In this document: positions 47,357-58,572 of the stretch, one piece after another | How the letters are laid out: the number at the start of each line of letters is the position of its first letter | Numbering within the stretch: the stretch's first letter is position 1 | Assembly (NCBI RefSeq): GCF_000719335.1 | Contig: NZ_JOGB01000007.1 | Span: 1 to 64,000 of the forward strand | DNA from: Streptomyces sp. NRRL S-87 | GTDB lineage: Bacteria; Actinomycetota; Actinomycetes; Streptomycetales; Streptomycetaceae | Direction of reading: 5' to 3' | Length of the DNA: 64,000 nt | Notes under the pieces: model-generated | Database searches by the model: none | Seen by the model: only the letters and a program-made list of their open reading frames with translations | Told to the model about the DNA's origin: nothing | Made by a program: the position numbers and the translations under genes

Positions 47357-49792
47357 GTGACGAGCCTCGACGACACGACCGAACAGGCGGACCCCGGACA
47401 CGGCGGCTACGCGGCGGCCCGGCTGCGACTCCTCCAGCAGGAGTCGCAGGCCGGGCCGTCGCGCCGTTCCGCCCTGGCCCGGCTGACCGACCAGTGGCTG
47501 ACCGGGCTCTTCGCCGCGGCCGCCCGCGACACCGGCGTGCGCGGCGCCGCCCTGGTCGCCGTCGGCGGCTACGGCCGCGCCGAACTCTCCCCCCGCAGCG
47601 ACCTCGACCTGCTGCTCCTGCACGACGGCAAGGCCGCCCCCGGTGACCTCGCCGCCCTGGCCGACCGCCTCTGGTACCCCGTCTGGGACCTCGGCCTCGC
47701 CCTCGACCACTCCGTACGCACCCCCGCCCAGGCCCGCAAGACCGCCGCCGAGGACCTCAAGGTCCACCTCGGGCTGCTCGACGCCCGCCCGGTCGCCGGC
47801 GACCTCGGGCTCCTCGCGGGCCTGCGCAGCACCGTCCTCGCCGACTGGCGCAACCAGGCGACCAAGCGCCTGCCCGAACTGCACGCCCTGTGCCGCGACC
47901 GGGCCGAGCGCGCCGGTGAGCTGCGCTTCCTCCTCGAACCCGACCTCAAGGAGGCCCGCGGCGGCCTGCGCGACGCCACCGCCCTGCGGGCCGTGGCCGC
48001 CTCCTGGCTCGCCGACGCGCCCCGCGAGGGCCTGGCCGAGGCCCGCCGCGTCCTGCTCGACACCCGCGACGCACTCCACCTGGCCACCGGCCGCGCCACC
48101 GACCGGCTCGCCCTCCAGGAACAGGACCAGGTCGCCGCCGCCCTCGACCTGCCGGGCGCCGACGCGCTGCTGCGCGGCGTCTACGAGGCCGCCGGCGTCA
48201 TCGGCTACGCGGGCGACGTCACCTGGCGCGAGGTGGGCCGGGTGCTGCGGGCCCGGTCCGCCCGGCCCCGGCTGCGCGGCCTGCTCGGCACCCGGGGCCC
48301 CGCCACCGAGCGCGCCCCGCTCGCCGAGGGCGTCGTCGAACAGGACGGCGAGGCGGTGCTCGCCCTCGCCGCCAAGCCGGAGCGCGACGCCGTCCTGCCG
48401 CTGCGCTTCGCGGCGGCCGCCGCCCAGGCCGGACTGCCGGCCTCCCCGCACGCCGTACGCCGCCTCGCCGCACAGGCCAAGGCCCTGCCCGTGCCGTGGC
48501 CCGCCGAGGCCCGGGAGCAACTGGTGACCCTGCTCGGCGCGGGCGAGCCGATGGTGGCCGTCTGGGAGGCCCTCGAGGCGGAGGGCCTGGTCACGCGGCT
48601 GCTGCCGGACTGGGACCGGGTCCGCTTCCGGCCGCAGCGCAACCCCGTCCACACCTGGACCGTGGACCGCCACCTCATCGAGACCGCCGTCCGGGCCGCC
48701 GCCCTCACCCGCCGCGTCGGCCGCCCGGACCTGCTGCTCGTCGCGGCGCTGCTGCACGACATCGGCAAGGGCCTGCCCGGCGACCACTCCGTCGCGGGCG
48801 AGGCCGTCGCCCGTGACGCGGCCGCCCGCATGGGTTTCGACAAGGACGACGCGGCCGTGGTCGCCACCCTCGTCCGCCACCACCTGCTGCTCATCGACAC
48901 CGCCACCCGGCGCGACCTGGACGACCCCGTGACCGTACGGACCGTCGCCGACGCCGTGGGCTCCGCGAGCGCCCTCGAACTGCTGCACGCCCTCACCGAG
49001 GCGGACGCGCTCGCCACCGGCCCGGCCGCCTGGTCGTCCTGGCGCGGATCCCTCGTCGCCGACCTGGTCACACGCGTGGCCGCAGTGCTCTCCGGCGCCC
49101 CCGCGGCCGCCCCCCACGCGGATGCGCCGAGCGCCGAGCAGGAGCGGCTGGCGGTGGAGGCGGTGCGTACGGGCGGCCCGGTGCTCGCGCTGCGGACCCG
49201 TGCCGAGACCCGCACCGAGGAGCCGGACGAGGTGGGGGTCGAGCTGCTGATCGCCGTCCCCGACCAGCCGGGGGTGCTCCCCGCGGCCGCGGGCGTCCTC
49301 GCCCTGCACCGGCTCACCGTGCGCGCGGCCGACCTGCGGACGGTGGAGCTGCCGGACGCGCTGGGGGAGGTGCTGGCCCTGCGCTGGCGGGTGGCGGCCG
49401 AGTACGGCTCGCTGCCGCAGGCCGCGCGGCTACGGGCCGACCTGGTCCGGGCGCTCGACGGCTCGCTGGACGTCCCGGCGAAGCTGGCCGAGCGCGAGGC
49501 CGCGTACCGGCGCCGGCGCGGGATGCTCCCGCCGCCCCCGCGGGTCGCGGTCGTGCCGGGGGTCTCCTCCCAGGCCACCGTCCTGGAGGTCCGGGCGCCC
49601 GACGCGGTCGGCCTGCTGCACCGCATCGGGCTGGCCCTGGACGGCGGTGGCGTCCGCGTCCGGAGCGCCCACGTGTCCACCCTGGGCGCCAACGCCGTCG
49701 ACACGCTGTACGTCACCGACGCCAAGGGCGCCCCCCTCCCCCCGGACGAGGCCGCCGCCCTGGCCCGCACGGTCGAATCCGCCCTGTCCTGA
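47357..49792 (+). CDS. glnD: PII-modifying nucleotidyltransferase GlnD
   Basis: An 811-residue bifunctional enzyme. The nucleotidyltransferase motif GGYGRAELSPRSDLDLLLL is near residues 68-86. The HD hydrolase motif is LLHDIGKGLPGDHS near 465. Two ACT domains cover about 625-700 and 735-811. It modifies and demodifies GlnK according to glutamine. The GTG start follows the glnK stop by 48 bases, completing the amtB-glnK-glnD operon. Confidence 0.96.
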   Translation: MTSLDDTTEQADPGHGGYAAARLRLLQQESQAGPSRRSALARLTDQWLTGLFAAAARDTGVRGAALVAVGGYGRAELSPRSDLDLLLLHDGKAAPGDLAALADRLWYPVWDLGLALDHSVRTPAQARKTAAEDLKVHLGLLDARPVAGDLGLLAGLRSTVLADWRNQATKRLPELHALCRDRAERAGELRFLLEPDLKEARGGLRDATALRAVAASWLADAPREGLAEARRVLLDTRDALHLATGRATDRLALQEQDQVAAALDLPGADALLRGVYEAAGVIGYAGDVTWREVGRVLRARSARPRLRGLLGTRGPATERAPLAEGVVEQDGEAVLALAAKPERDAVLPLRFAAAAAQAGLPASPHAVRRLAAQAKALPVPWPAEAREQLVTLLGAGEPMVAVWEALEAEGLVTRLLPDWDRVRFRPQRNPVHTWTVDRHLIETAVRAAALTRRVGRPDLLLVAALLHDIGKGLPGDHSVAGEAVARDAAARMGFDKDDAAVVATLVRHHLLLIDTATRRDLDDPVTVRTVADAVGSASALELLHALTEADALATGPAAWSSWRGSLVADLVTRVAAVLSGAPAAAPHADAPSAEQERLAVEAVRTGGPVLALRTRAETRTEEPDEVGVELLIAVPDQPGVLPAAAGVLALHRLTVRAADLRTVELPDALGEVLALRWRVAAEYGSLPQAARLRADLVRALDGSLDVPAKLAEREAAYRRRRGMLPPPPRVAVVPGVSSQATVLEVRAPDAVGLLHRIGLALDGGGVRVRSAHVSTLGANAVDTLYVTDAKGAPLPPDEAAALARTVESALS

Positions 49793-49952
49793 CCCCGGCG
49801 CCCAGGCCCCCCGGCCGCCCCCGCCTCCCGTCCCGCCCGGGTGTCCGAGGACGCCCCGCGAACCGGGATCGGGCCGGGGGGCCCGGGAGAGTGGACGCGC
49901 CGGATACCCTGGGGGACGACCGCTCCCGACGACCCGAGGATTCGCGACCACC

Positions 49953-51509
49953 GTGTTCGATACGCTCTCCGACCGCCTCGCAGCCACATTCAAGTCCCTC
50001 AGGGGCAAGGGCCGCCTGTCCGAGGCCGACATCGACGCCACGGCACGGGAGATCCGTATCGCCCTCCTCGAGGCCGACGTCGCCCTGCCCGTCGTCCGGG
50101 CCTTCATCAAGCAGGTCAAGGAGCGCGCGCTCGGCTCCGAGGTCTCGCAGGCCCTGAACCCGGCCCAGCAGGTCATCAAGATCGTCAACGAGGAGCTCAT
50201 CGGCATCCTCGGCGGCGAGACCCGCCGGCTCCGCTTCGCCAAGCAGCCGCCCACCGTCATCATGCTGGCCGGTCTCCAGGGTGCCGGTAAGACCACCCTC
50301 GCCGGAAAGCTCGGCTTCTGGCTCAAGAGCCAGGGCCACACCCCGCTGCTCGTCGCCTGCGACCTCCAGCGCCCCAACGCCGTCACCCAGCTCGGCGTCG
50401 TCGCCGAGCGTGCCGGCGTCGGCTTCTACGGCCCGCAGCCGGGCAACGGCGTCGGCGACCCGGTCCAGGTCGCCAAGGACTCCATCGACCACGCGAAGAC
50501 GAAGCAGCACGACGTCGTCATCGTCGACACCGCCGGCCGCCTCGGCATCGACCAGGAGATGATGCAGCAGGCCGCGGACATCCGCGACGCCGTCTCTCCC
50601 GACGAGGTCCTCTTCGTCGTCGACGCCATGATCGGTCAGGACGCGGTCAACACCGCCGAGGCCTTCCGCGACGGCGTCGGCTTCGACGGCGTCGTGCTCT
50701 CCAAGCTCGACGGCGACGCCCGCGGTGGTGCCGCGCTCTCCATCGCGCACGTCACCGGCAAGCAGATCATGTTCGCCTCCAACGGCGAGAAGCTGGACGA
50801 CTTCGACGCGTTCCACCCGGACCGCATGGCGTCCCGCATCCTCGGCATGGGCGACATGCTCAGCCTCATCGAGAAGGCCGAGCAGACCTTCTCGCAGGCC
50901 GAGGCCGAGAAGATGGCGGCCAAGCTCGCCAAGGGCCCCAAGGAGTTCACGCTCGACGACTTCCTGTCGCAGATGGAGCAGGTCCGCAAGATGGGCTCCA
51001 TCTCCAAGCTCCTCGGCATGCTCCCGGGCATGGGCCAGATCAAGGAGCAGATCAACAACATCGACGAGCGCGACGTCGACCGCACCGCCGCGATCATCAA
51101 GTCGATGACCCCGGCCGAGCGCCAGGACCCGACGATCATCAACGGCTCCCGCCGCGCCCGTATCGCCAAGGGCTCCGGCGTCGAGGTCAGCGCCGTCAAG
51201 AACCTCGTCGAGCGGTTCTTCGAGGCCCGCAAGATGATGTCCCGCATGGCCCAGGGCGGCGGCATGCCCGGCATGCCCGGCATCCCGGGCATGGGCGGCG
51301 GACCCGGCCGCCAGAAGAAGCAGCAGAAGCAGGCCAAGGGCAAGCGCCAGAGCGGCAACCCGATGAAGCGCAGGGCCGAGGAGGCCGCCGCCCAGGCGCG
51401 CCGCGACCAGGCCGGCCAGGACGCCCCCGGCAACCCGTTCGGCCTGCCTGCCGGCCAGCCCGGCCAGGACTTCGAACTCCCCGACGAGTTCAAGAAGTTC
51501 ATGGGCTGA
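49953..51509 (+). CDS. ffh: Signal recognition particle protein Ffh
   Basis: A 518-residue SRP GTPase. The NG domain has LAGLQGAGKTTLAGKLG (G1) near residues 105-121, CDLQRPNAVTQL, VDTAGRLGIDQEMM and LSKLDGDARGGAAL. The methionine-rich M domain (SKLLGMLPGMGQ; INGSRRARIAKGSG) binds 4.5S RNA. A Gly/Met/Pro- and Lys/Gln-rich tail ends in FELPDEFKKFMG. The GTG at 49953 is preceded by a weak Shine-Dalgarno sequence. It acts with FtsY and the signal peptidases encoded in this window. Confidence 0.97.
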   Translation: MFDTLSDRLAATFKSLRGKGRLSEADIDATAREIRIALLEADVALPVVRAFIKQVKERALGSEVSQALNPAQQVIKIVNEELIGILGGETRRLRFAKQPPTVIMLAGLQGAGKTTLAGKLGFWLKSQGHTPLLVACDLQRPNAVTQLGVVAERAGVGFYGPQPGNGVGDPVQVAKDSIDHAKTKQHDVVIVDTAGRLGIDQEMMQQAADIRDAVSPDEVLFVVDAMIGQDAVNTAEAFRDGVGFDGVVLSKLDGDARGGAALSIAHVTGKQIMFASNGEKLDDFDAFHPDRMASRILGMGDMLSLIEKAEQTFSQAEAEKMAAKLAKGPKEFTLDDFLSQMEQVRKMGSISKLLGMLPGMGQIKEQINNIDERDVDRTAAIIKSMTPAERQDPTIINGSRRARIAKGSGVEVSAVKNLVERFFEARKMMSRMAQGGGMPGMPGIPGMGGGPGRQKKQQKQAKGKRQSGNPMKRRAEEAAAQARRDQAGQDAPGNPFGLPAGQPGQDFELPDEFKKFMG

Positions 51510-51525
51510 CATCCTGCCCCCGGCG

Positions 51526-51557
51526 AAGGCCCCCGCGTCCCGGACGCGGGGGCCTTT
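51526..51557 (+). terminator. Terminator of ffh
   Basis: AAGGCCCCCGCGT and ACGCGGGGGCCTT pair around CCCGG and are followed by TCCC after a short T run. Confidence 0.8.
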
Positions 51558-51658
51558 CCCGTCCCCGCGGCGGCCCGTCAGCCGGGCAGCGCACCCCCCG
51601 CGCGTCCGCCCGGTACCTCCCGTAATGTCGGATCCCACGACGCAGGAGGTGGTCCGAC

Positions 51659-53584
<1,926 letters not shown>

Positions 53585-53600
53585 GCCACCTGCCGCGGGC

Positions 53601-53720
53601 GCCTCACCGGGGGTGCCTCACCGGGAGACCCCTCACCGGGAGACCCCTCGCCGGGAGACCCCTCGCCGGGGGTGCCTCACCGGGAGACCCCTCACCAAGA
53701 GACCCCTCACCGGGAGCGCC
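53601..53720. repeat. 15-bp tandem repeat between ftsH and the methyltransferase
   Basis: About eight copies of CCTCACCGGGAGACC and variants (CCTCGCCGGGAGACC, CCTCACCAAGAGACC, GCCTCACCGGGGGT) fill the gap between the stop codons of two convergent genes. The period is 15 bases. Confidence 0.85.
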
Positions 53721-53733
53721 CCACCGCGGCGCC

Positions 53734-54432
53734 TCAGTGGGGCGTCCAGCCGGCGGCGCCGCCCTGGGGCACCCGCGCCACCACGTACCGGAACAGGTTC
53801 GGCAGCCACACCGTCCCGTCCGCGTGCACATAGGGGTGCAGCGCCTCCGCCAGCTCCTTCTCCACGGTGTCCGGGTCGCCGGCGTCGCACAGGCCCGCCG
53901 AGAGCAGCCCCCGCACCGCCGAGTCCGCGTCCGCGTACCCGAACGGGCAGAACACCCGACCCGAGCCGTCCGGCACCAGTCCCGCCGCGTACGCCCGCAG
54001 CTCCAGCGCGTCGCGCGCGGGGGGCACCCATGCGTCGCCCAGCACCGCCGCGGTCGCGCACCGCTCCGGCGGGCCCCAGCCCGCCAGCACCACCGCGCCG
54101 CCCCGGCGCACCAGCGGCAGGACGGCCGCCAGGTCCCCGGAGCCGTCCACGGCGAAGTCGGTCACCACGTCGTACGGGCCGCCCGTCGGCGCCCGGTCCG
54201 CGGCCAGCCCGCGCTCCCGCGCGAGCGCGAGCCGGTCCGGGTCGGCCTCCACGCCGAAGACCGCCGCGCCCCGGGCCGCGGCCAGCAGCAGGGCGAGCCC
54301 CGCGCCGCAGTCGAGCCCGAGCAGCCGCGTGCCGGAGGCCACGTCGAGCCGGTCGTACACCGCCTCGTACAGCGGCACCAGCATCCGCTCCTGGATCTCC
54401 GCCCAGTCCCGGGCGACCAGCGTCGGTGTCAT
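53734..54432 (-). CDS. SAM-dependent methyltransferase (class I)
   Basis: A 232-residue class I methyltransferase. The SAM-binding motif I reads LLGLDCGAGLALLLAAARG near residues 38-56, the acidic end of strand 2 is VFGVEADPDRLALARERG, and YDVVTDFAVDGSG is motif II. The C-terminal domain (RVFCPFGYADADSAVRGLL; ALHPYVHADGTVWLPNLFRY) is like small-molecule methyltransferases rather than RNA enzymes. ATG 54432 gives MTPTLVARDW; the frame is open upstream but crosses into the proS promoter. It is divergent from proS by 134 bases. Confidence 0.85.
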   Translation of the reverse strand: MTPTLVARDWAEIQERMLVPLYEAVYDRLDVASGTRLLGLDCGAGLALLLAAARGAAVFGVEADPDRLALARERGLAADRAPTGGPYDVVTDFAVDGSGDLAAVLPLVRRGGAVVLAGWGPPERCATAAVLGDAWVPPARDALELRAYAAGLVPDGSGRVFCPFGYADADSAVRGLLSAGLCDAGDPDTVEKELAEALHPYVHADGTVWLPNLFRYVVARVPQGGAAGWTPH

Positions 54433-54566
54433 GGCAAAAGCGCTCCCGTCCTTCCATGCCCCCGCTCTGCCCCCGTTGACAAGGCAAGCGCGTTCGGCGG
54501 TCCTCGTCCATAGGCCGCGCGGACCCGATTCACGCTCGACCGCCCGCGCGCCGTACCATTCGCGCC

Positions 54567-55979
54567 ATGGCAAAGGCACCCGTTCTCACCCCGCAGGCGG
54601 AGGACTTCCCCCGCTGGTACCAGGACCTGATCAACAAGGCCGAACTGGCCGACAACGGCCCGGTGCGCGGCACCATGGTCATCCGGCCGTACGGCTACGG
54701 CCTGTGGGAGCGGATGCAGCAGGAGATGGACGCGCGCATCAAGGAAGCGGGTGCCCAGAACGCCTACTTCCCGATGTTCATCCCCCAGGCCTACCTGACC
54801 AAGGAGGCCGAGCACGTCGAGGGCTTCGCCCCCGAGCTCGCGGTCGTCACGCACGGTGGCGGCAAGCAGCTCGAGGAGCCGGTCGTGGTCCGCCCGACCT
54901 CCGAGACGATCATCAACGACTACTTCTCGAAGTGGGTCCAGAGCTACCGCGACCTGCCCCTGCTGATCAACCAGTGGGCGAACGTGGTGCGCTGGGAGAT
55001 GCGTCCGCGCGTGTTCCTCCGTACGAGCGAGTTCCTGTGGCAGGAGGGCCACACGGCCCACGCCACGTACGAGGACGCCCGCGACTACGCCGCCCGCATC
55101 CACCGCGACGTGTACGGCGACTTCATGGTCAACGTGCTCGGCATCGACGTGGTGCTCGGCCGCAAGACCCCCAAGGAGCGCTTCGCCGGCGCCATCAACA
55201 CCCTCACCCTCGAGGGCATGATGGGCGACGGCAAGGCCCTGCAGATGGGCACGAGCCACGAGCTCGGCCAGAACTTCGCCAAGGCGTTCAACACCCAGTA
55301 CCTGTCCAAGGACAGCAAGCAGGAGTTCGTCTGGCAGACCTCGTGGGGCGTCTCGACCCGCATGGTCGGCGGTCTGATCATGTCGCACGGCGACGACAAC
55401 GGCCTGCGGGTGCCGCCGAAGCTGGCGCACGTCCAGGTCGTCGTCATGGCCATCAAGGGCGACGAGGCCGTGGCGAAGGTCCGCGAGCTGGGCGACCGCC
55501 TGAAGGCCGTCGGCATCCGCGTCCACGTGGACGACCGCACCGACATCCCGTTCGGCCGCCGCGCCGTGGACTGGGAGCTCAAGGGCGTGCCGGTGCGCAT
55601 CGAGATCGGCCCCCGCGACCTGGAGAACGGCACCGCCATGCTGGCCCGCCGGATCCCGGGCGGCAAGGAGGCCGTGCAGATCGACGCGCTGGCCGACCTG
55701 CTGCCGAAGGTGCTGGAGGAGGACCAGGCGCAGCTGCTGCGCGAGTCCCGCGAGCGCCGCATCGCCCGTACCACCGACGTGTCGACCATCGACGAGGCCG
55801 CCGAGGCCGCCGTCGCCGGCGGCTGGGCGCGCATCCCGTGGGCCGACCTCGGCCCCGAGGGCGAGGCCAAGCTGGGCGAGCAGGCCGTGACGGTGCGCTG
55901 CCTGGTGGCCGAGGACGGGTCGGTCCCCGAGTCGGACGACGCCCCGGGCACGCTGGCGATCGTCGCGCGCTCCTACTGA
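54567..55979 (+). CDS. proS: Prolyl-tRNA synthetase, archaeal/eukaryal-type (ProS type 3)
   Basis: A 470-residue class II synthetase. It has GPVRGTMVIRPYGYGLWERMQ (motif 1), RWEMRPRVFLRTSEFLWQEGHTAHAT (motif 2, in parts), and the domain ending in ARSY with a terminal Tyr. The editing (INS) domain of the usual bacterial ProRS is absent, and the length fits the 'type 3' group shared by archaea, eukaryotes and some bacteria. TACCAT at 54554-54559 is seven bases before the ATG, so the transcript is probably leaderless. Streptomycetes normally also have the bacterial-type enzyme; if so, this is a second ProRS. Confidence 0.93.
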   Translation: MAKAPVLTPQAEDFPRWYQDLINKAELADNGPVRGTMVIRPYGYGLWERMQQEMDARIKEAGAQNAYFPMFIPQAYLTKEAEHVEGFAPELAVVTHGGGKQLEEPVVVRPTSETIINDYFSKWVQSYRDLPLLINQWANVVRWEMRPRVFLRTSEFLWQEGHTAHATYEDARDYAARIHRDVYGDFMVNVLGIDVVLGRKTPKERFAGAINTLTLEGMMGDGKALQMGTSHELGQNFAKAFNTQYLSKDSKQEFVWQTSWGVSTRMVGGLIMSHGDDNGLRVPPKLAHVQVVVMAIKGDEAVAKVRELGDRLKAVGIRVHVDDRTDIPFGRRAVDWELKGVPVRIEIGPRDLENGTAMLARRIPGGKEAVQIDALADLLPKVLEEDQAQLLRESRERRIARTTDVSTIDEAAEAAVAGGWARIPWADLGPEGEAKLGEQAVTVRCLVAEDGSVPESDDAPGTLAIVARSY

Positions 55980-55992
55980 TCGCACGCCGAGG

Positions 55993-56022
55993 GCGTACGC
56001 GGTCGCGCGCGGCCGCGTACGC
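55993..56022 (+). terminator. Hairpin after proS
   Basis: GCGTACGCGG and CCGCGTACGC flank a ten-base GC-rich loop 14 bases past the stop. The rest of 55980-56289 holds no gene apart from a possible short leader frame at its end. Confidence 0.65.
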
Positions 56023-56242
56023 ATCTCGGAGTGATCCTTCCGCATCCGCGTTCGGATCCGCCTCCCCCGGGCGGCGGATCCTGCGGTGGGTGGGGCGCCC
56101 GCCCGTCGGATCTCCCGTGGACGGGTCCCTCCGGTTCCGACCGGGGGGACTCCCTTACGTACCGACTCCTCCGGAGTTCTGCGTACCCGTCCTCGTCGGG
56201 ACGCATGAGACTGAACTGACTGGTACGTGCAAAAAATTTGGA

Positions 56243-56293
56243 ATGGCCCGGAATCGGAACACCGGGGCACCCCGCGTCGTTGTCACGACGTGA
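56243..56293 (+). CDS. Possible 16-codon leader peptide overlapping the SprT-like gene
   Basis: ATG at 56243 opens MARNRNTGAPRVVVTT and its TGA (56291-56293) overlaps the GTG start of the SprT-like gene as GTGA. It is preceded by an AT-rich tract (CAAAAAATTTGGA) unusual for this genome. Coupled translation would explain the lack of a ribosome site for the downstream GTG. Too short to prove by composition. Confidence 0.35.
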   Translation: MARNRNTGAPRVVVTT

Positions 56294-56886
56294 GCACGAC
56301 ACCACCTGTTCTCGCCGCAGAGCTGGCACAGGCGTGGGCCGACATTCAGCGGTACCACCCCGAGCTGCCCGACCTTGCCGCGCCCGAGTCCCTGATCGGA
56401 GAGTCCTCGTCCGCCTGCGGCGCCGAGCTCTCCTTCGAGCGACTGCTGCACGAGGCAGTCCACGGCATCGCAGCCGCCCGCGGGGTGCGTGACACCTCGC
56501 GCGCCGGGCGGTACCACAACCGCAGATTCCTCGCGATCGCCGAGGAGATGGGCCTGGACCACTCCGACGAGCCGCACGCCAGCAGCGGCTTCTCGCTGGT
56601 CACGCTCAACCCCGAGGCGAAGAAGCGCTACCGGCCGACCATCGAGCGGCTCCAGCGCGCCCTGAAGGCGCACACCGCGGCCACCGCCGCCGACACCAAG
56701 CGCTCCTTCCGCGGGCCGGCCGCGCGGCACGGCTCCTCGGGCGGCGGCGTGCGCGTCAAGGCGGTCTGCGAGTGCGGACGCAACGTCCGGGTGGTCCCGT
56801 CGGTGCTCGCCCAGGCGCCCATCGTGTGCGGCGGCTGCATGAAGCCGTTCCGGATCCCCGAGGTCGCGGTCGCGGCGGCGTCCTGA
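56290..56886 (+). CDS. SprT-like zinc metalloprotease-domain protein
   Basis: A 198-residue protein. The SprT-type zinc site is LLHEAVHGIAAARG at about residues 52-65 (H54, E55, H58), with HNRRFLAIAEEMGLDH downstream as the third-ligand helix. A C-terminal zinc ribbon (CECGRNVRVVPSVLAQAPIVCGGC) sits near 160-183. SprT/SPRTN relatives cut DNA-protein crosslinks, but bacterial members are little studied. The start GTG overlaps the end of a 16-codon leader frame. No Shine-Dalgarno sequence is visible. Confidence 0.8.
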   Translation: MSTTPPVLAAELAQAWADIQRYHPELPDLAAPESLIGESSSACGAELSFERLLHEAVHGIAAARGVRDTSRAGRYHNRRFLAIAEEMGLDHSDEPHASSGFSLVTLNPEAKKRYRPTIERLQRALKAHTAATAADTKRSFRGPAARHGSSGGGVRVKAVCECGRNVRVVPSVLAQAPIVCGGCMKPFRIPEVAVAAAS

Positions 56887-57132
56887 CGTCGGACCGGCGC
56901 CCGGCGCCCGGCGCCGGTCCCGGGCGGGCACGGCCACGCCGTCGGCCCTGGCCGCCCAGGCCCTCGATGACGGGCGCGCGGTACGCGTGTGGCACAATGG
57001 CTAGCTGTACTCGACAGTCGCATAGGACCCCTCTCTCCTCCGGCTGACGCGTCCATCGGGCACCCGAGTACCGCAACCCCACGTGGCATCTCGTTGTGCC
57101 CAACCACGTCAAGACCAGGAGACACCACTCCA

Positions 57133-57573
57133 GTGGCAGTCAAGATCAAGCTCAAGCGCCTCGGCAAGATTCGCCAGCCGCACTACCGCATCGTCGTCGC
57201 CGACTCGCGCACCCGCCGCGATGGTCGTGCGATCGAGGAGATCGGTCTGTACCACCCCACGTACAACCCGTCGCGCATCGAGGTCGACTCGGAGCGTGCG
57301 CAGTACTGGCTGTCCGTCGGCGCCCAGCCGACCGAGCCCGTGCTGGCCATCCTGAAGGTCACCGGCGACTGGCAGAAGTTCAAGGGCCTGCCGGCTCCGG
57401 CCCCGATGCTCGTCGCCGAGCCGAAGGCCGACAAGCGCGCCGCGTTCGAGGCGTTCGCCAAGGGCCTCGAGGGTGACGACGTGAAGGGTGAGGCCATCAC
57501 CCAGAAGTCGAAGAAGACCGAGAAGAAGGCGGACGAGGCCGAGGCCGCGTCCACCGAGTCGACCGAGGCCTGA
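57133..57573 (+). CDS. rpsP: Ribosomal protein S16
   Basis: A 146-residue S16. The conserved core is [31 protein letters not shown] at the N-terminus followed by [13 protein letters not shown] Lys/Glu/Ala/Thr-rich extension of about 55 residues follows the core, typical of actinobacterial S16. The GTG start is about 12 bases after AGGAG. It opens the rpsP-khpA-rimM-trmD-rplS cluster. The last codon is two bases from khpA. Confidence 0.98.
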   Translation: MAVKIKLKRLGKIRQPHYRIVVADSRTRRDGRAIEEIGLYHPTYNPSRIEVDSERAQYWLSVGAQPTEPVLAILKVTGDWQKFKGLPAPAPMLVAEPKADKRAAFEAFAKGLEGDDVKGEAITQKSKKTEKKADEAEAASTESTEA

Positions 57574-57575
57574 TC

Positions 57576-57815
57576 ATGCTCGAGGAGGCTCTCGAGCACC
57601 TCGTGAAGGGCATCGTCGACAACCCCGACGAGGTGCAGGTCGCTTCGCGCAACCTGCGCCGCGGGCAGGTCCTCGAGGTCCGGGTCCACCCCGACGACCT
57701 CGGCAAGGTGATCGGCCGCAACGGCCGCACCGCGCGTGCCCTGCGCACCGTCGTGGGCGCCATCGGCGGACGGGGCATCCGCGTCGACCTCGTCGACGTG
57801 GACCAGGTCCGCTGA
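57576..57815 (+). CDS. khpA: KH-domain RNA-binding protein KhpA
   Basis: A 79-residue single KH domain with the GxxG loop in LGKVIGRNGRTARALRTVV. KhpA pairs with KhpB (Jag) in many Gram-positives and binds RNA. It starts two bases after rpsP stop. The order rpsP-khpA-rimM is the classical one. Confidence 0.96.
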   Translation: MLEEALEHLVKGIVDNPDEVQVASRNLRRGQVLEVRVHPDDLGKVIGRNGRTARALRTVVGAIGGRGIRVDLVDVDQVR

Positions 57816-57960
57816 TCAGTAGAGTCACCGGCACGGGCCGGGGAGGGCGTGCAGCCCGCCCCGGCCCGTCGTCGTCTGTCCCGGGACGCAGGGGGTCCGG
57901 CCCCGGCCGTACGGGGTCCCGGCCCGGTTCCCACGGGCCGTCTGAACAGGAGAGACAAGC

Positions 57961-58572
57961 GTGCAGCTGGTAGTCGCGCGGATCGGCCGCGCCCACGGCA
58001 TCAAGGGTGAGGTCACCGTCGAGGTGCGGACCGACGAGCCGGAGCTGCGGCTCAGCCCCGGGGCCGTGCTCCAGACCGATCCCGCGTCCGCCGGACCGCT
58101 CACCATCGCGACCGGACGGGTGCACAGCGGCCGCCTCCTGCTGCGCTTCGAGGGCGTGGCCGACCGCACCGCGGCCGAGGCCCTGCGCAACACCCTCCTC
58201 ATCGCGGACGTCGACCCCGACGAGCTGCCGGAGGAGGAGGACGAGTTCTACGACCACCAGCTCCTGGACCTCGACGTGGTCCTCGCCGACGGCACCGAGA
58301 TCGGCCGGATCACCGAGATCTCGCACCTGCCCTCGCAGGACCTCTTCATCGTCGAGCGGCCCGACGGCACCGAGGTGATGGTCCCGTTCGTGGAGGAGAT
58401 CGTCACCGAGATCGACCTGGAGGGCCAGCGCGCCGTCATCGACCCGCCGCCCGGCCTGATCGACGACCGCGCGGTGATCGCCTCCGCCCGTGACGCCGAG
58501 TCGGGTTCCGGCGACTCCGGCGACTCCGGCGACTCCGGCGACTCCGGCGACGCCGGCGAGGACGCGTCCTGA
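57961..58572 (+). CDS. rimM: 16S rRNA processing protein RimM
   Basis: A 203-residue assembly factor for the 30S head. The N-terminal RimM domain starts [20 protein letters not shown], and the PRC-barrel half has [16 protein letters not shown] and [21 protein letters not shown]. The C-terminus carries an acidic tail of GDS units encoded by a nine-base repeat. Its last base is shared with the ATG of trmD. GTG start, preceded by GGAGAG. Confidence 0.97.
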   Translation: MQLVVARIGRAHGIKGEVTVEVRTDEPELRLSPGAVLQTDPASAGPLTIATGRVHSGRLLLRFEGVADRTAAEALRNTLLIADVDPDELPEEEDEFYDHQLLDLDVVLADGTEIGRITEISHLPSQDLFIVERPDGTEVMVPFVEEIVTEIDLEGQRAVIDPPPGLIDDRAVIASARDAESGSGDSGDSGDSGDSGDAGEDAS

